Assembly: GCA_030704615.1 (NCBI GenBank)
Contig: CM060733.1
Span: 16,802,001 to 16,866,000, forward strand
Reading direction: 5' to 3'
DNA: 64,000 nt
DNA from: Takakia lepidozioides
Taxonomy: Eukaryota; Streptophyta; Takakiopsida; Takakiales; Takakiaceae
Shown here: piece by piece, positions 11,656 through 21,851 of the stretch
Layout: each line of letters begins with the position of its first letter
Numbering within the stretch: position 1 is the stretch's first letter
The notes under the pieces: generated by a model
The model's input: the letters and a program-made list of their open reading frames with translations, nothing else
Databases searched by the model: none
Told to the model about the DNA's origin: nothing
Made by a program: the position numbers and the translations under genes

Positions 11656-12604
11656 ATAGTTTGCCAACCCCATGAAAGCACGAACTCTGCTTACATCTAT
11701 GGGGTGTGGAATGCGTGCAATGGCCTCTACCTTTGTCTGTTGAACACCCAATCCTCCAGGGTATATCATGTGGCCCAGATACTCAATCTGATCATGGAAG
11801 AACTTGCACTTTCCAGGGTGCAATTTCAATCCTTGCGCCCTCAAGTACTCAAACACCACCTGAAGGTGTCTCTCATGCTCCTCAACCGTGGCACTAAAGA
11901 TGATGATGTCATCAATGTAGCACCGGGCGAAGTCTAGCCCTGCAAGAATCCTATCCATGACCCTCTGAAACTTTGCAGGAACATTCTTCAACCCAAATGG
12001 TAGGAAGCGCCATTGGTACAAACAATCCTTCCCATGCTGGTCAATCCCCCAGAAAGCCGTCTTTTGCTTGTCAGCCTCTTTGATTGGTAACTGGTGATAA
12101 CCTGATCGTAAGTCCAATGTGCTAAACACCTTCGCATCCCGATGACATCAAAGATTTCCTCTGGAGTTGGCATGACATATCTATCGGACTTAGTCTGACG
12201 GTTCATAGGACGATAGTCCCCACACATCCTTCTTTCTGTCTAATTGCCATAGATATCCTTCTTAGCTGGCATCACCGTTGCCGAGGGTACTCCCCGCCTG
12301 ACAACTCCACCAATCCAGCTTCAAACAACTTCATAGTCCGTGACTGGATCAAAGACCTCTCCATGTCACTATACATGTAGGGCCTTCGAAAAATTGGCGT
12401 ATCACTTGCCAAATCAATACAAATCTCCTGACCCTTCAAACTCCCCAAATCCTTCAAACCGAAGGCAAAGCAATTTCTATAAGCCCTTAGAAATCGCTGG
12501 ATCCTCCGTCTCTCTCCTCCGGTGACTGTAGGTCCAACATCTGGTTCCCAATTGTTCTCAATGACTGCAACCTTGGATACACCAGGCTTGGAGGTAGGAG
12601 ACAC
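11656..12604 (-). pseudogene. Gypsy-1 reverse transcriptase domain, broken
   Basis: Ty3-type RT motifs are visible in order: CGDYRPMNR, FSTLDLRSGYHQLP, KTAFWG, FLPFGLKNVP and the catalytic YIDD box (about 11830). A LGHMIYPGG segment follows. Frameshifts lie near 12300 and 12125, and an in-frame TAG follows IYGN, where TGG would be expected. The coding stops at the codons for GLANY, where the sequence leaves the family. It is in the same frame as the upstream DNMT segment, separated only by a TAG at 12619-12617. Spacer residues rich in Glu (about 12640-12800) link the two. Confidence 0.88.
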
Positions 12605-12616
12605 ATCCTTTGGTTG

Positions 12617-14120
12617 CTAGGTAGCAACCTCTTGGGCCTTGTTCACCCACCCTAACTGTGGCATAGCCTCCAATTGCTCCGCCTGCATAGCCACCTTGAA
12701 AACGTCCTCCGCGCAAGAAACATCCTCAACCTCTTCAAAAACCTTGGCCACCTTGGCCTCCAACTGATCCTCCATGTATGGCTTTCCCCACTCTTCATAT
12801 TGCTCCTTGAGAGATCCAATGACTCTCTCTCTCCGCATCTCATCCCACATTTGCCATGGGTGTTTGCACCCCACGATCCTGTGCTCACCCCCACTCACTG
12901 CCTCAACTGTCCCAGTTGGCAGGGAGGATGCACTATCCAATGGGAGTGCCCAAGTAGCCACCACTGCTTGCAATCTCCGTTGCTCAACCATGCACAAGCC
13001 AATGACCCATGTCAAGCAATTTAGATTCATTGCTTGACCCAACACATGTCGGCGTGATGCCTCTGATAGAGCTGGCACAGCTGTAGTGCCCGTGGCAAAC
13101 CCCATTTCCCGCTCTCGCTCATCCGCATTGGGCTTAACCAATTTCTGTAGCACATTGTCCCAAATCAACCCTGGACCATTGTCTCGAAAAGCATGAGACG
13201 AGGAAAAACTCATGAGTGTAGGCAAGGCCGCACGTGGTTGCCGCACTCGATTGATCGCCGCCAAAGGTGGACGATCATCATGTCGCACTCTCTGTGGTTG
13301 CCTCCCTTGGTCTAAAATGCCCTCAACCATGAGGTTGGGTGGCCGTTGAATGGAATCATTGGCTCTCTTGAGCAACTCTGGTGGTGCAAGATTGGTCCAC
13401 CACAACCTAGGCCTATGTGCCCGTGAACCCACTGCAACTACATCCAACAATACAGTTACAGTTGGTCCAATCCATGACCGAATCTGATGTACACTGGCCA
13501 TAACCCTGGCCCAAGAATCCCCCATGAGAGGAACATTCTCCAGGATGTAAGCTGGAGGTTGCACTTGCCTCACCTGCAAGTCACGCAACACTCGCAGCAT
13601 TTCTCAAAAACAGATGCGATCATGCATCACGCAAACCATTACCATGACCTGCGGGAGAATGTCCTTGGCAAGGCCACCCTCTTATCACCAAGTCAATGGG
13701 ACCATACCGATCCAAATTCTCTGCCCTTAGCATGGTAATGTCTGCTGGCAAGGCCTTTTGGTACCCTTGAATTGCTGAGAGAAGCAACAACTCAGGATAC
13801 TGATGTGTGAGCAAGGCAACATGGCACATGGAAACACGTCGAGCAAATTTCATCCTTCTCCACATACAAATACTTACGTACTTTGATTCTTGCTTGCAAC
13901 ACTCCTGCAAGCCTAGTGTTCATGCCTCCAAACAGGTCTAGCAAACAAATGCTTGAGTCAGGTTGTTGCCAGATAATAGACACTGTGTCCAATGGAGCTA
14001 ACTGAGGAGGTCCAGGTGATGTCACTGAACTCCCCTCATCTACCGATGGAAAGGCCTCCTGCCATGCTTTCTGCACACACTGACTTGTCACTCACTGCAA
14101 ATCCCCAACTGTACCCCACA
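12617..14120 (-). pseudogene. C5 cytosine DNA methyltransferase domain embedded in the gypsy-1 polyprotein
   Basis: Motifs of C5-methyltransferases appear in canonical order on the minus strand. Motif I is LLDLFGGM (13944-13921). Motif IV is RGWPCQGHS with the catalytic Cys (about 13680). Motif VI is YILENVP (about 13543). Motif VIII is GSRAHRPRLWWTN (about 13425). A C-terminal motif IX/X region contains EREREMGFATGTTA and LGQAMNLNCLTW (13120-13001). The ENV tripeptide and motif VIII style resemble DNMT3-like enzymes, but I cannot place it firmly. The enzyme would transfer methyl groups from S-adenosylmethionine to cytosine C5. This copy has a one-base frameshift near 13850, a TGA at 13622-13620 followed by a frameshift, and a TGA at 14094. 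The DNMT lies exactly between protease and RT and shares their frame. This is not the usual content of plant gypsy elements. Confidence 0.88.
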
Positions 14121-14367
14121 GTGAGCTATGCACAGGAACATGAGGAAGCAACTCAGCCTTGTATGCCAATTGCTTGTCCTCATCAGATGGTGGCCTATCA
14201 TCTGCATGGCTATTTCCCTCCAAGAGCTCACCACCCCAAGCCACCACACCTGAGAATGCAGCCAATGTTGGCATCATGTTCCTATGATCCACCGCTACAT
14301 TCCCAATAAACCGCACTGGGAGCAGTGCACGTCGGCCATCCCCTAACTGCCACTCTGGCCTACATTA
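14095..14367 (-). pseudogene. Gypsy-1 linker between protease and methyltransferase
   Basis: It continues in the same frame as the protease after a TAA at 14367-14365 and as far as the TGA at 14094-14092. Composition is coding-like (Asp/Glu/Pro-rich, RPPSDEDKQLAYKAELLPH). No domain is recognised. It shows that protease and DNMT once formed one chain. Confidence 0.6.
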
Positions 14368-15132
14368 GGACGTCGTTTCCTCCCAAAAGTCCAGAGTAAA
14401 TTCCATTGGGTATAACACAGTCCCACCAATAAGCACATCATATGACATTGCGTCCATAACAATGGCTTTAGCTCTCATGACTGAGCCATCCGTAGGATGA
14501 TTTGGCTGCAATCGAATGAAGAGCTCATGGCGTGTAATCCCTCGCGCCTTCTCTGAACCACCCAAAGATGTTTGAATTTGGAAAGGGCAAGGCTCCAAGT
14601 CCGCCTCTGTAAGGCCCAAGCCTGCAATTGTTGCTCTCCCCAACATCAATGGTTGTGCTCCCGAGTCCAACAAGACCCGCAGTGGCCTATACCTCCTCTT
14701 GGTTGGGCCACCCAATTGAAACACTCCATCCTGATTGTCCACCAGGACTACACCAGGAGTCACCATGTTGCGCTCAATGGCTGGCCTAGCTGACAACTCC
14801 TGTAACCTTGCAGCTGCCGCTTGCCATGGCGCAGCTGTGGCTGACTTCACCCTTGAATCCAAAGCATCCATAGACTGTACCTTATCTGCTATCTCCGTAG
14901 ATAGTGCCGATGCATCACCACTCTCACAGAGTCTAGCTGCTAGTCTGAACACAGCAGCTGGCCGAATCCCTGACATTGCAATGGTCATTGCAGAAAATAA
15001 TGGAGCTTGACAAACCACCATAGCCGCCCCCAACAATGTACTGGTTGCACCTTGTTTTGCAGCACCACCCACTAGCATTTCCCGAGCCACACCAACTCTC
15101 CCCAATGACACTCGTGGCTCTACCTCTGACAC
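14368..15132 (-). pseudogene. Gypsy-1 aspartic protease region
   Basis: A retropepsin-like active site LLDSGAQPLMLG (about 14690) is followed by GLGL and the second half typical of gypsy proteases, ending near VLIGGTVLYPMEFTLDFW. About 120 residues of spacer precede it. The upstream frame to gag is interrupted by the small CACTA-like insertion at 15147-15459. It would process the polyprotein. Confidence 0.8.
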
Positions 15133-15146
15133 ACTTGGGTGAGCGG

Positions 15147-15459
15147 CACTACAGCTTTTACGTCTCTATGTTATGACTGCAAATGCAGTTATGGAAGCCA
15201 TTTACGACTTCCTGACTCTGAAGACGTAAAAGCCTAGTCAGTTGTGACATGGCAGATATGACTCTCCAGGCTGGCTGTGACATGGCGCCTGAGCAGCTGT
15301 GGGGGTAGTCATACACGCTGGCTTTACTGAATGACTGAACGGACAGTGTAGTCCATGTCAGCGGCTGTGCAAGAGTGGCACATGCTCGATACAGGAAATG
15401 ACACGTGGCAGAATGTTCGCTCTCCATGACTGCGAACTATGACTACGGGCGTGCTAATC
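15147..15459. mobile_element. Small CACTA-like insertion (MITE) between gag and protease of gypsy-1
   Basis: The left end reads CACTACAGCTTTTACG and the interior has CCATGACT and ATGACTAC motifs like those subterminal in the CACTA element at 37771-43967. CGG trinucleotides flank 15147 and 15459. The right end does not show a clean CACTA inverted repeat, so that boundary is tentative. Removing it leaves coding sequence on both sides. Confidence 0.5.
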
Positions 15460-17049
15460 CGGTTGCATCACTAAATTTTTTTTTTGGATAGTATCATCAA
15501 TTTGTTTTTGGGTCATGGACTTTCATGGAGCAGGATCTGCCGTTTTTGGTCCACTTAACCCTGCAACTGCCCATACATGCAATGGCCCTACAAGTGCGGC
15601 TCCACTCATGAAGCCCATACCAATCTGATCTTCCCTAGGCATAGGAGGTTGTGAAGGTGGGGCTTGAACCTCAAGCCTTGGAGCTAATTGACCCTGACCC
15701 TGTGCTCTTTGGTTTTGGTTACGACCTCCACCCTGACCTCTGCCTCCTCTACCTCTCTGGACTACATTGCCTCGTCATCGGCCACCATTGTTCCCTTGGA
15801 ACTGGCCTGGCCGTAGCTCAGGATGCAAGCCATAACAATGGGCCTCCTCATGCCCATACTTGCCACAATGCCCACACTGTAGTTGTATAGGCTGTGTCTG
15901 TGCCGACCCTTAGCCTCTCTTCGGGCAATCCTTCTTGACATGGGGTCCTCCACAATCCCAACAAGTTACACCCGACTGTTGTTGGCCTGAGAATGAAGGA
16001 AGAGACCTCTGCATCTGAGATCCTCTCTGTCCTTCCCTAGGCTTTGCCTGAGCCCCCTTGTTGCCTTGAACTCGTTGGGGTAGTGGTTGTTGTTGGTTAG
16101 GATCCCCACTTCGTTGTGTCTCCTTGCCAAACCCCACCATAACCACTCGCTCCTCCACCATATTGAGCTCTATCCGCTCTGCCAGCAAAAACACATTTGT
16201 TAAGGTGGGTTGGTCCACTTGTAGGAAAGTTGCATCCCGCACCCTTCTCCTCAGCTCCTTGTCTAATATCCCATACCAGAATTGGACTGCCTGAGCTTCC
16301 GTAACCCCTTGGGTTACATTTATCAAGCGTCTCATGCGCGTATAAGCCTCCCTCAAACTCTCAGTAGGCCTTCGTTGGAACTCTTGCAAGCTCTGCAACT
16401 TCTCTGTCCTTATCCCCTTGTAGTTTCTCCTCAACTCCTCGAAGAACTCCACAACTGCGTTAAAGGCAGGCACGGCTGCTGGTGCTGCAACATGAGCTTG
16501 AGTGGATTTCCCAGCTCCTGTATCACTTGTCCTACTACTAGTGCTTGCAGTTGGGGATGTTGGTGTAGCTGCTGGTGTCGCCACTGCTCTTGTGCCTTTG
16601 GTGATGGAGATATAGTCAGGTGACCAATACTCCCGCCATTCCTCAGTCTCCACCTCATGTCCCCGCCAAAACTCATGGTAATCATCCATGGGCGGCCCCT
16701 CAAGGTGCTGAAACATCCATTTCCACGCCATAAAAGGTGTAAACAGTTGTGGATTGCGCATCTGCTGCAAATTACACCAACTATCAAAGTCCTGTACGAA
16801 ATCATCAAGCTCGATGACGCCCACAGCTCCAGAATACCGGCGTGGCCCCTTGGTAGCTCCATATATTTCCTCCATCATATCCCACAACAATGGCAAGGAA
16901 ATGGCTTGCACCCTCGGCGAGAAATCCTCCTGACTCCGAGTCTGAACCTTCCTCAGAAGACACTGGTGCCTAAACCGCACACCTCGTCTTGTGTACCCAC
17001 TAGTATCGCTGGTGCCTGTACCGGCACTCCCCTCATCAACTGGTGGCAC
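15460..17049 (-). pseudogene. Gypsy-1 gag with two CCHC zinc knuckles
   Basis: From MPPVDEGSAG (17049) the frame runs 379 residues to a TAA, then continues in frame. It has a retrotransposon gag domain (LQSLQEFQRRPTESLREAY, then VQFWYGILDKELRRRVRD), a Ser/Thr/Ala-rich linker, a first knuckle CWDCGGPHVKKDC and, after the TAA at 15912-15910, a second knuckle CGHCGKYGHEEAHC. A Gln/Gly/Arg-rich tail with a TGA at 15777-15775 follows. Gag binds the element RNA and forms particles. Both stops could come from CAA and CGA by C-to-T change. Confidence 0.88.
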
Positions 17050-17720
17050 CTCCGTGATGAAAATTCACAACCCAACCGGTTGTCAACCTGTCTCTAATCC
17101 CCACTTTCCATAAGGTAACCGGGTAGAGAACCTGTTGCGGCTGGTGGTTCAAATAGAAATACCAGGTTTCTAACGTAGACCGGTACCTGCACATGCATCC
17201 ACCACAAGCACTCCTATGGTCTGCTGGTCATCAACCCAGCCTCACCATAAGAGAAACAATGATGGTCTGATTGGTCATCACCCCAGCCTCACCACCGACA
17301 GCACGCTCTAGGATTGGCCGGTGATCAAATCCGGACCAACCTCCTATGAAAAACAAGCGCCCACACAAAACTGACATGGCGTACAGTCAAGCATGCAGGT
17401 GTGGAGGGGATCCAAACACAAGAAAATCAAAACAATAACTCCTCCACACCAAAAACACTCCAAAGTGTCGCTCCTGCAAGACACCCCAGCCCAAACCTGG
17501 ACTGACTCTTACCTCCACCTACGGGAAGGTTTTGGCCTACAGAGAGGGTGAAAGACTACAAGGAAGAGAGACTAAAGCAATTCCTATCACAACATTCTCT
17601 CATCCCACTACCCTGTCTCCACACTCTCTTGCTTAAGCAACAGACAAGACCTTTCAAGGATCTCTCAAATAACTCCCTCAAGATGTCCCTCAAACAATCT
17701 CACTAAGGCTCCCAAAGCTT
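17050..17720 (-). other. Gypsy-1 untranslated leader, no gene seen
   Basis: Contains a direct repeat of about 33 bp (ATGGTCTG.TGGTCATCA.CCCAGCC) at 17214-17246 and 17261-17294. On the minus strand a TGGTATTTC near 17160 could be a primer binding site start, but the match to initiator tRNA is poor. Confidence 0.35.
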
Positions 17721-17729
17721 GCACCATTA

Positions 17730-18120
17730 CACTCCAAACAGTCCACCAAAGCCCCAAGAGCCTGCAAAGTCTTGGCCCTCAAAGACCCCAAATACTCCTT
17801 CAACAAGTCGCCAAGTACTCCTCAAGCTCGCCGAAATATTGGCCTCCAAGGACCCCAAACAGCCCTCCAAATAGCCCTCCAAAGGCTCCAAAAACTTGCC
17901 AAATATTGGCTTTCAAGGACCCCAAATGGTCCTCCACATAGCCCTCCAAAGGCTCCAAAGACTTTCCAAAACTTGGCCTTCAAAAACTGCAAATAGTCCT
18001 CTAAACAGTCATCCAAATACCTCTTCAAAAGCTCTTCAAAGTGCCTTACAAAAGCTCCTCAGAGTGTCTTCCAAAAGCTCCTCAAAGGACCCCAAAGATC
18101 CCCCAAAAGGCCCTTGAAAA
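17730..18120. repeat. CTCCAAA-rich tandem repeats in the gypsy-1 LTR/leader
   Basis: Repeats of about 75-80 bp built on CCAAATATTGGC, TCAAGGACCCCAAA and AGCCCTCCAAAGGCTCCAAA run head to tail and degrade into shorter CTCCAAAAGC units. No protein-coding constraint is apparent. Confidence 0.7.
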
Positions 18121-18154
18121 TCCTCCAAAAGCCCTATATTGTCTTTATATGTCA

Positions 18155-18315
18155 CTATGTTCCCATCCGATAGTGACCGTTCCCACACTACAGTGATGGT
18201 TCCCAGACTACGGTGACCGTTCCCACACTTTGGTGACTGTTCCCATGAACCTAGGGTTTCATGTGCATCTCATGCTAGGGTTTGTGCATTCTAAGCTAGG
18301 GTTTAGGCTTCCTTG
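18155..18315. repeat. Short tandem repeats GTGACCGTTCCCACACTA and three CTAGGGTTT motifs
   Basis: Four to five units of about 25 bp with the core GTGAC.GTTCCCA are followed by three CTAGGGTTT copies, which read as plant telo-box motifs (AAACCCTA) on the other strand. Telo-boxes are known promoter elements in plants. Here they lie within the presumed LTR of gypsy-1. Confidence 0.6.
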
Positions 18316-19649
18316 TGCTTCATGCTTGCTCTCCTCAAGCATCCATGACTTCTATGAGATACCAAGGCAAACTACCTTGATCTTCTTCACCTCAAGCCAC
18401 AACCAAGCTTGGTTCCATCTCACCTAGCAATGCATTTGTCACACAACAAGCTTCATTTCTCTTTGGAGCTCAAGAATCAAGCTTTTTACCTCATTTGACA
18501 AGCAACCAAGTCTTGCACTCATTCATGTGCTCTTCTTTGGCCATCCACACACATGCTCCACTCTTGGCTTCTATGTGTTGCTTCTCCAAGCATCAATACA
18601 TCTCCATCTCATGCAAAGAGGAAGATTCAAGTCCCTTCACTTGCTAGCTCAAGAGTCGTGCTCTCCTCAAGCTTAAGGTTGAAACCCCAACTCAAACATG
18701 TGCTCTACAAGTGCTTTTCCTTCATCTAAGTGGAAACCAGCCCTTTTCCTTTCTTCTTGCTCTCCAAGGCTTGAAAATTGAAGCTTCAATGGGCTGAAAA
18801 CATGCTCCACATAAGCATCACCTTATACACAAGGAATGAACTTGTTCCCTTCACCTTCTAGCTCTCCTCAACCTTGAAGTTGGAAGCCGCACTTGGAAAG
18901 CATGCTCCACACATGCGCCACTTGCTTGGTCAACCACTTGCTTCACCAAGAGCAATCCTTGAATAACTCATAGAACTAGCAAAAGCACTCCCTTCTAGCA
19001 CCTTAGCTTGCTTGTTTGTCAACCAAATAAAACCCCACTTGGCTTCATTTCACCATGGATAAAACAACCACTTCTTAGCTTCTCTTGAGCTACTCAATGC
19101 TCCTCAAGCTATCCTTGTTGTACTCCTTCTATGGTGTTTCTAACCCAAGCATGTGCCGCTCTTTGGCTTCTCTTTCACACCATGAACAACTAGAGATTGC
19201 TCTTGAAACCCTAGTCTATATCTTTTCCACACACAAGACGCTTCTCTTGTGATGCAAGAGCTCTTTTCCAAACTCTCAAACCCTTGGTGCACAATAATGC
19301 TTCTACAAACCCTCAATGCATTCTTTTCACCATAGAAGCCACTTTCTTGGCAAATGGTTGTCACAACACTTGAGATACAAGAGATGACGCTCTTTCTTCT
19401 CAAACTTTCAAACCTTTTGCTTCCACACACATAAGACTTTCTCCCTGCAATACTTGCAAAGTCTTGTAACTCAAGAGCTCACTCCTTGAGCTCTCCACCT
19501 CCTTGATGTAATACAAACACACTCTCTCTTGCAACACCTTGCAAGCCTTGTGAGATACTTGAGCTTTTCCTAGCTCTCTCACTCCTTGATGTACACCAAC
19601 ACAAGTGCTAAACTAATCCTTACACTCCGCACTCACAAGCATAAGTCAT
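18316..19649 (-). other. Presumed remainder of the gypsy-1 5' LTR, no gene seen
   Basis: Pyrimidine-rich, low-complexity DNA with many CTTCTC, AAGCTT and CACACAAG motifs. No coding segment is supported. I include it in the LTR/leader by position only. Confidence 0.3.
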
Positions 19650-20022
19650 CTTCTTGTAGTGATAATGAAAGTGAACATAATGGAAACACACCACTCATGA
19701 ACCACTCAATCACATAAACTAAGTCAAGCCAAGGGCACCCTTGCTAAGGGAATCCACCCTACAAAGCCCTCACCACACTCCGTCTCAATACCTAGAGCTA
19801 TGGAGGTGAGAGAGACTCATGGAGGCTCAACTACAAGAATATGAGCCTCCTCCATTCTCACAAGGGGAAAAACTATCCCCATATCCCAAGTGAGGCTCGA
19901 CACCTCACTTGGCATGTGAGACCAAATAAAGTCCCAACACACAAATATAAATATAAATATTTAAAATGTCCTAGTTAACTAGAAGTAGGTAATTCTAGAT
20001 AACCATGACTAAAACCATGACA
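19650..20022 (-). repeat. Gypsy-1 5' LTR start, matched by an inverted copy at 44240-44606
   Basis: Read on the minus strand from 20022 this begins TGTCATGGTTTTAGTCATGG and stays roughly 90 percent or more identical to 44240-44605 by eye. The start TG fits an LTR terminus. The two copies are in opposite orientation because the 5' half of the element is inverted. Confidence 0.75.
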
Positions 20023-20358
20023 CGACGCGTACTTCCTCGTCTGGACCCTGTACGACGGCAAGTGGAGCCTACTCGAAGTCTGATAATCCTGTTGGAGATT
20101 GAGGCTTCGAACCCAGAGGGCAACGAAATCATGTTTGAAGGCAGCTTCGAAAATCAGAATACTCAAATCACTGCGTGGTCCCAAGTTCAAGGTGATGGAC
20201 ACTATCGATGGTTGCAGGGACTTATAAATCATTTGAGTCAAGAACAAAGAGCCGAATACTTGACAAGTACCAAACGCCGGATTTTGGATTTTCTCCAACT
20301 CTAAGCAAGTCCAAGATTTTACCACTCCTCGAGGAACTTGGCGCTAGAGGAGTGGTGA
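20023..20358 (+). pseudogene. Gypsy-2 polyprotein C-terminus and polypurine tract
   Basis: From the gypsy-1 LTR border the plus strand encodes about 93 residues (TQITAWSQVQGDGHYRWLQG, ending TKRRILDFLQL) to a TAA at 20302-20304. It is followed by about 55 bp ending in the purine-rich GCGCTAGAGGAGTGGTGA immediately before an LTR start. This is the position expected for the last coding part and polypurine tract of an LTR element. Gypsy-1 apparently inserted into this second element. Confidence 0.55.
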
Positions 20359-20987
20359 TGTCACGGACATAGCCCAGAGGACCTTACCAGGAGTAAATAC
20401 CAGAAGTTACCAAGTTATCAAAAGTTATCATAATTTACCATAATTTACGATTATCTATCATGATTTACCATAAGTTACCATAAGTTACCAAATTACCGAG
20501 AGTTTATCAAATTACCGAGAGTAACTTGGGAAACTATTCATGAAGCTTCATTTGGAGGAAACTTCTTCATCAAGATACCTCATTTGTTTAAAGAAACTTT
20601 TCCATCAAGAAACCTCCATTGGGGAAGCTTCTTAGGGAAGCTTCTTAGGGAACTTCCTAGTAGCTAGTATATATAAAAGACGGGACTGGACACTCCTAAG
20701 TCTCGCCAACACAAGTTCAAGCTACTCTTATTTCTAGTCCCAGTACTCCAGTTCAACTTCTAGTACTCTAGCCTAGTTTCCAGTATCTGGCACTCTAGTC
20801 CAGTTCCCAGCATTCCAGTATTCAAGTCAAGTTCCAGTATCTTGTACTTTTGTCCATTGTTATAAAGATCATCTTGATTCCTGTTTACCCATCATGCATT
20901 CGGCCACGCCGACCTTGACTTCTTGTCTAGTCTTGTACCTCTAGTCTGATCTCTTGTTTGTGTTCAGTCATGCTCTCGTCCTTGACA
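20359..20987 (+). repeat. LTR of gypsy-2 (3' LTR)
   Basis: It starts TGTCACGGAC and ends CCTTGACA, so the termini form the inverted pair TGTCA/TGACA. A purine tract precedes it. A TATA box TATATAAAAG lies at about 20670-20679 with CT-rich DNA after it. Internal short repeats (TTACCATAAG, GGGAAGCTTCTTA, TCCAGTACTC) are present. Length is 629 bp. Confidence 0.7.
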
Positions 20988-21271
20988 CTCACTATAACTA
21001 AGGGGCCTAATTTGTGAGCTGTCATAACATTCTAGAATTAAACGTGATATGTGATAGCATTGCTATCCATTAAACGAGTAGAGTTTGAAGGCTGGGAGGA
21101 AAGGAAGGTGAATGTTTATATTCATATGCATGAAGAGCTTGTACTGGTAAAGAATTGGATTCCAAAGGATATTCTGTGGATCAAACTCACACCAAGAACA
21201 GCTTTCCAGACTTGTTTGTCATATGGTAGTCTGTGTGTTAGTATAGTATAGTGAGAGTTAGTAGCTGGTCG
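20988..21271 (+). other. Flank between LTR-2 and the gypsy-1 3' half
   Basis: The first 35 bases (TATAACTAAGGGGCCTAATT region) recur inverted at 9246-9281. A short frame (FEGWEERKVNVYIHMHEELV, about 21075-21140) looks coding-like and may be a captured gene fragment of unknown origin. Confidence 0.35.
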
Positions 21272-21851
21272 TTATAGGTTTGGGCTTCGTTTAATTGGTC
21301 TTAGATACATTAAATATTGGCAGTGGGAAGAGGAGCATGAGCAAGCCTTTGAGGAACTCAAGGCTCGGTTGACTTCTGCGCCTATTCTGAGGCGACCTAT
21401 TTGGGGGCGGCCTTTCTAGCTACATACGGATTGGAGTATGCTGGGGATTGGAGCAGTGCTCACATAGGTGGATGATGAGGGAAGAGAGTTCGTAGTGGCA
21501 TATGCTAGCCGCTCGAACAATGATGCCGAGGCGAAGTATAGTTCCTATGAAGCGGAGTGTCTAGCTGTAGTATGGACAATGACACATTCTAGATGCTACC
21601 TCTATGACAATCTCTTCACCCTTGTCACGGATCACCAACCATTGAAGTGGTTGATGGAGTTAGACAAGCTTACAGGGAAGCTTGCACGGTGGGCACTTAT
21701 GCTTCAAGAGTACAACTTCCAGGTGGTGCATCGAGCCGGAATAGTTAACCAGGATGCGGATGGATTGAGTTGCAATTCATGCACAAGTGAGCTTGATGAT
21801 ACAGGAGCTCGTTGGCATGGTGAGACGGACGAGGAGATGGTACCAAGATGA
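21272..21851 (+). pseudogene. Gypsy-1 RNase H domain (start of the 3' half)
   Basis: The segment opens at the codons equivalent to YR.F, just after the RT residues GLANY that end the inverted half. It continues with [53 protein letters not shown] and LVTDHQPLKWL, the catalytic blocks of retroelement RNase H. Then comes the linker LARWALMLQEYNFQVVH. In-frame TAG codons at 21417 and 21465 and a TGA at 21849 each fit C-to-T changes of CAG or CGA. It would degrade RNA in RNA:DNA hybrids. Confidence 0.85.

Larger units (their letters stand above)
11656..20022 (-). mobile_element. Ty3/gypsy element gypsy-1, 5' half (LTR-gag-protease-DNMT-RT), inverted relative to its 3' half
   Basis: In minus-strand order: LTR beginning TGTCATGG at 20022, a long non-coding LTR/leader to about 17050, gag with two zinc knuckles, aspartic protease, a C5 cytosine methyltransferase domain, and reverse transcriptase ending abruptly at 11656. 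Protease and DNMT N-terminus share one reading frame, and DNMT C-terminus and RT share one, so a single polyprotein is likely. RNase H and integrase are absent here but begin on the plus strand at 21272 at the very next codon. Many stops interrupt the frame, so this copy is dead. Confidence 0.85.

Noticed and set aside
20005-20022. Start codon of a gene at 20005
   Set aside because: The ATG and next codons are simply the inverse of the gypsy-1 LTR end; real coding homology begins after 20022.
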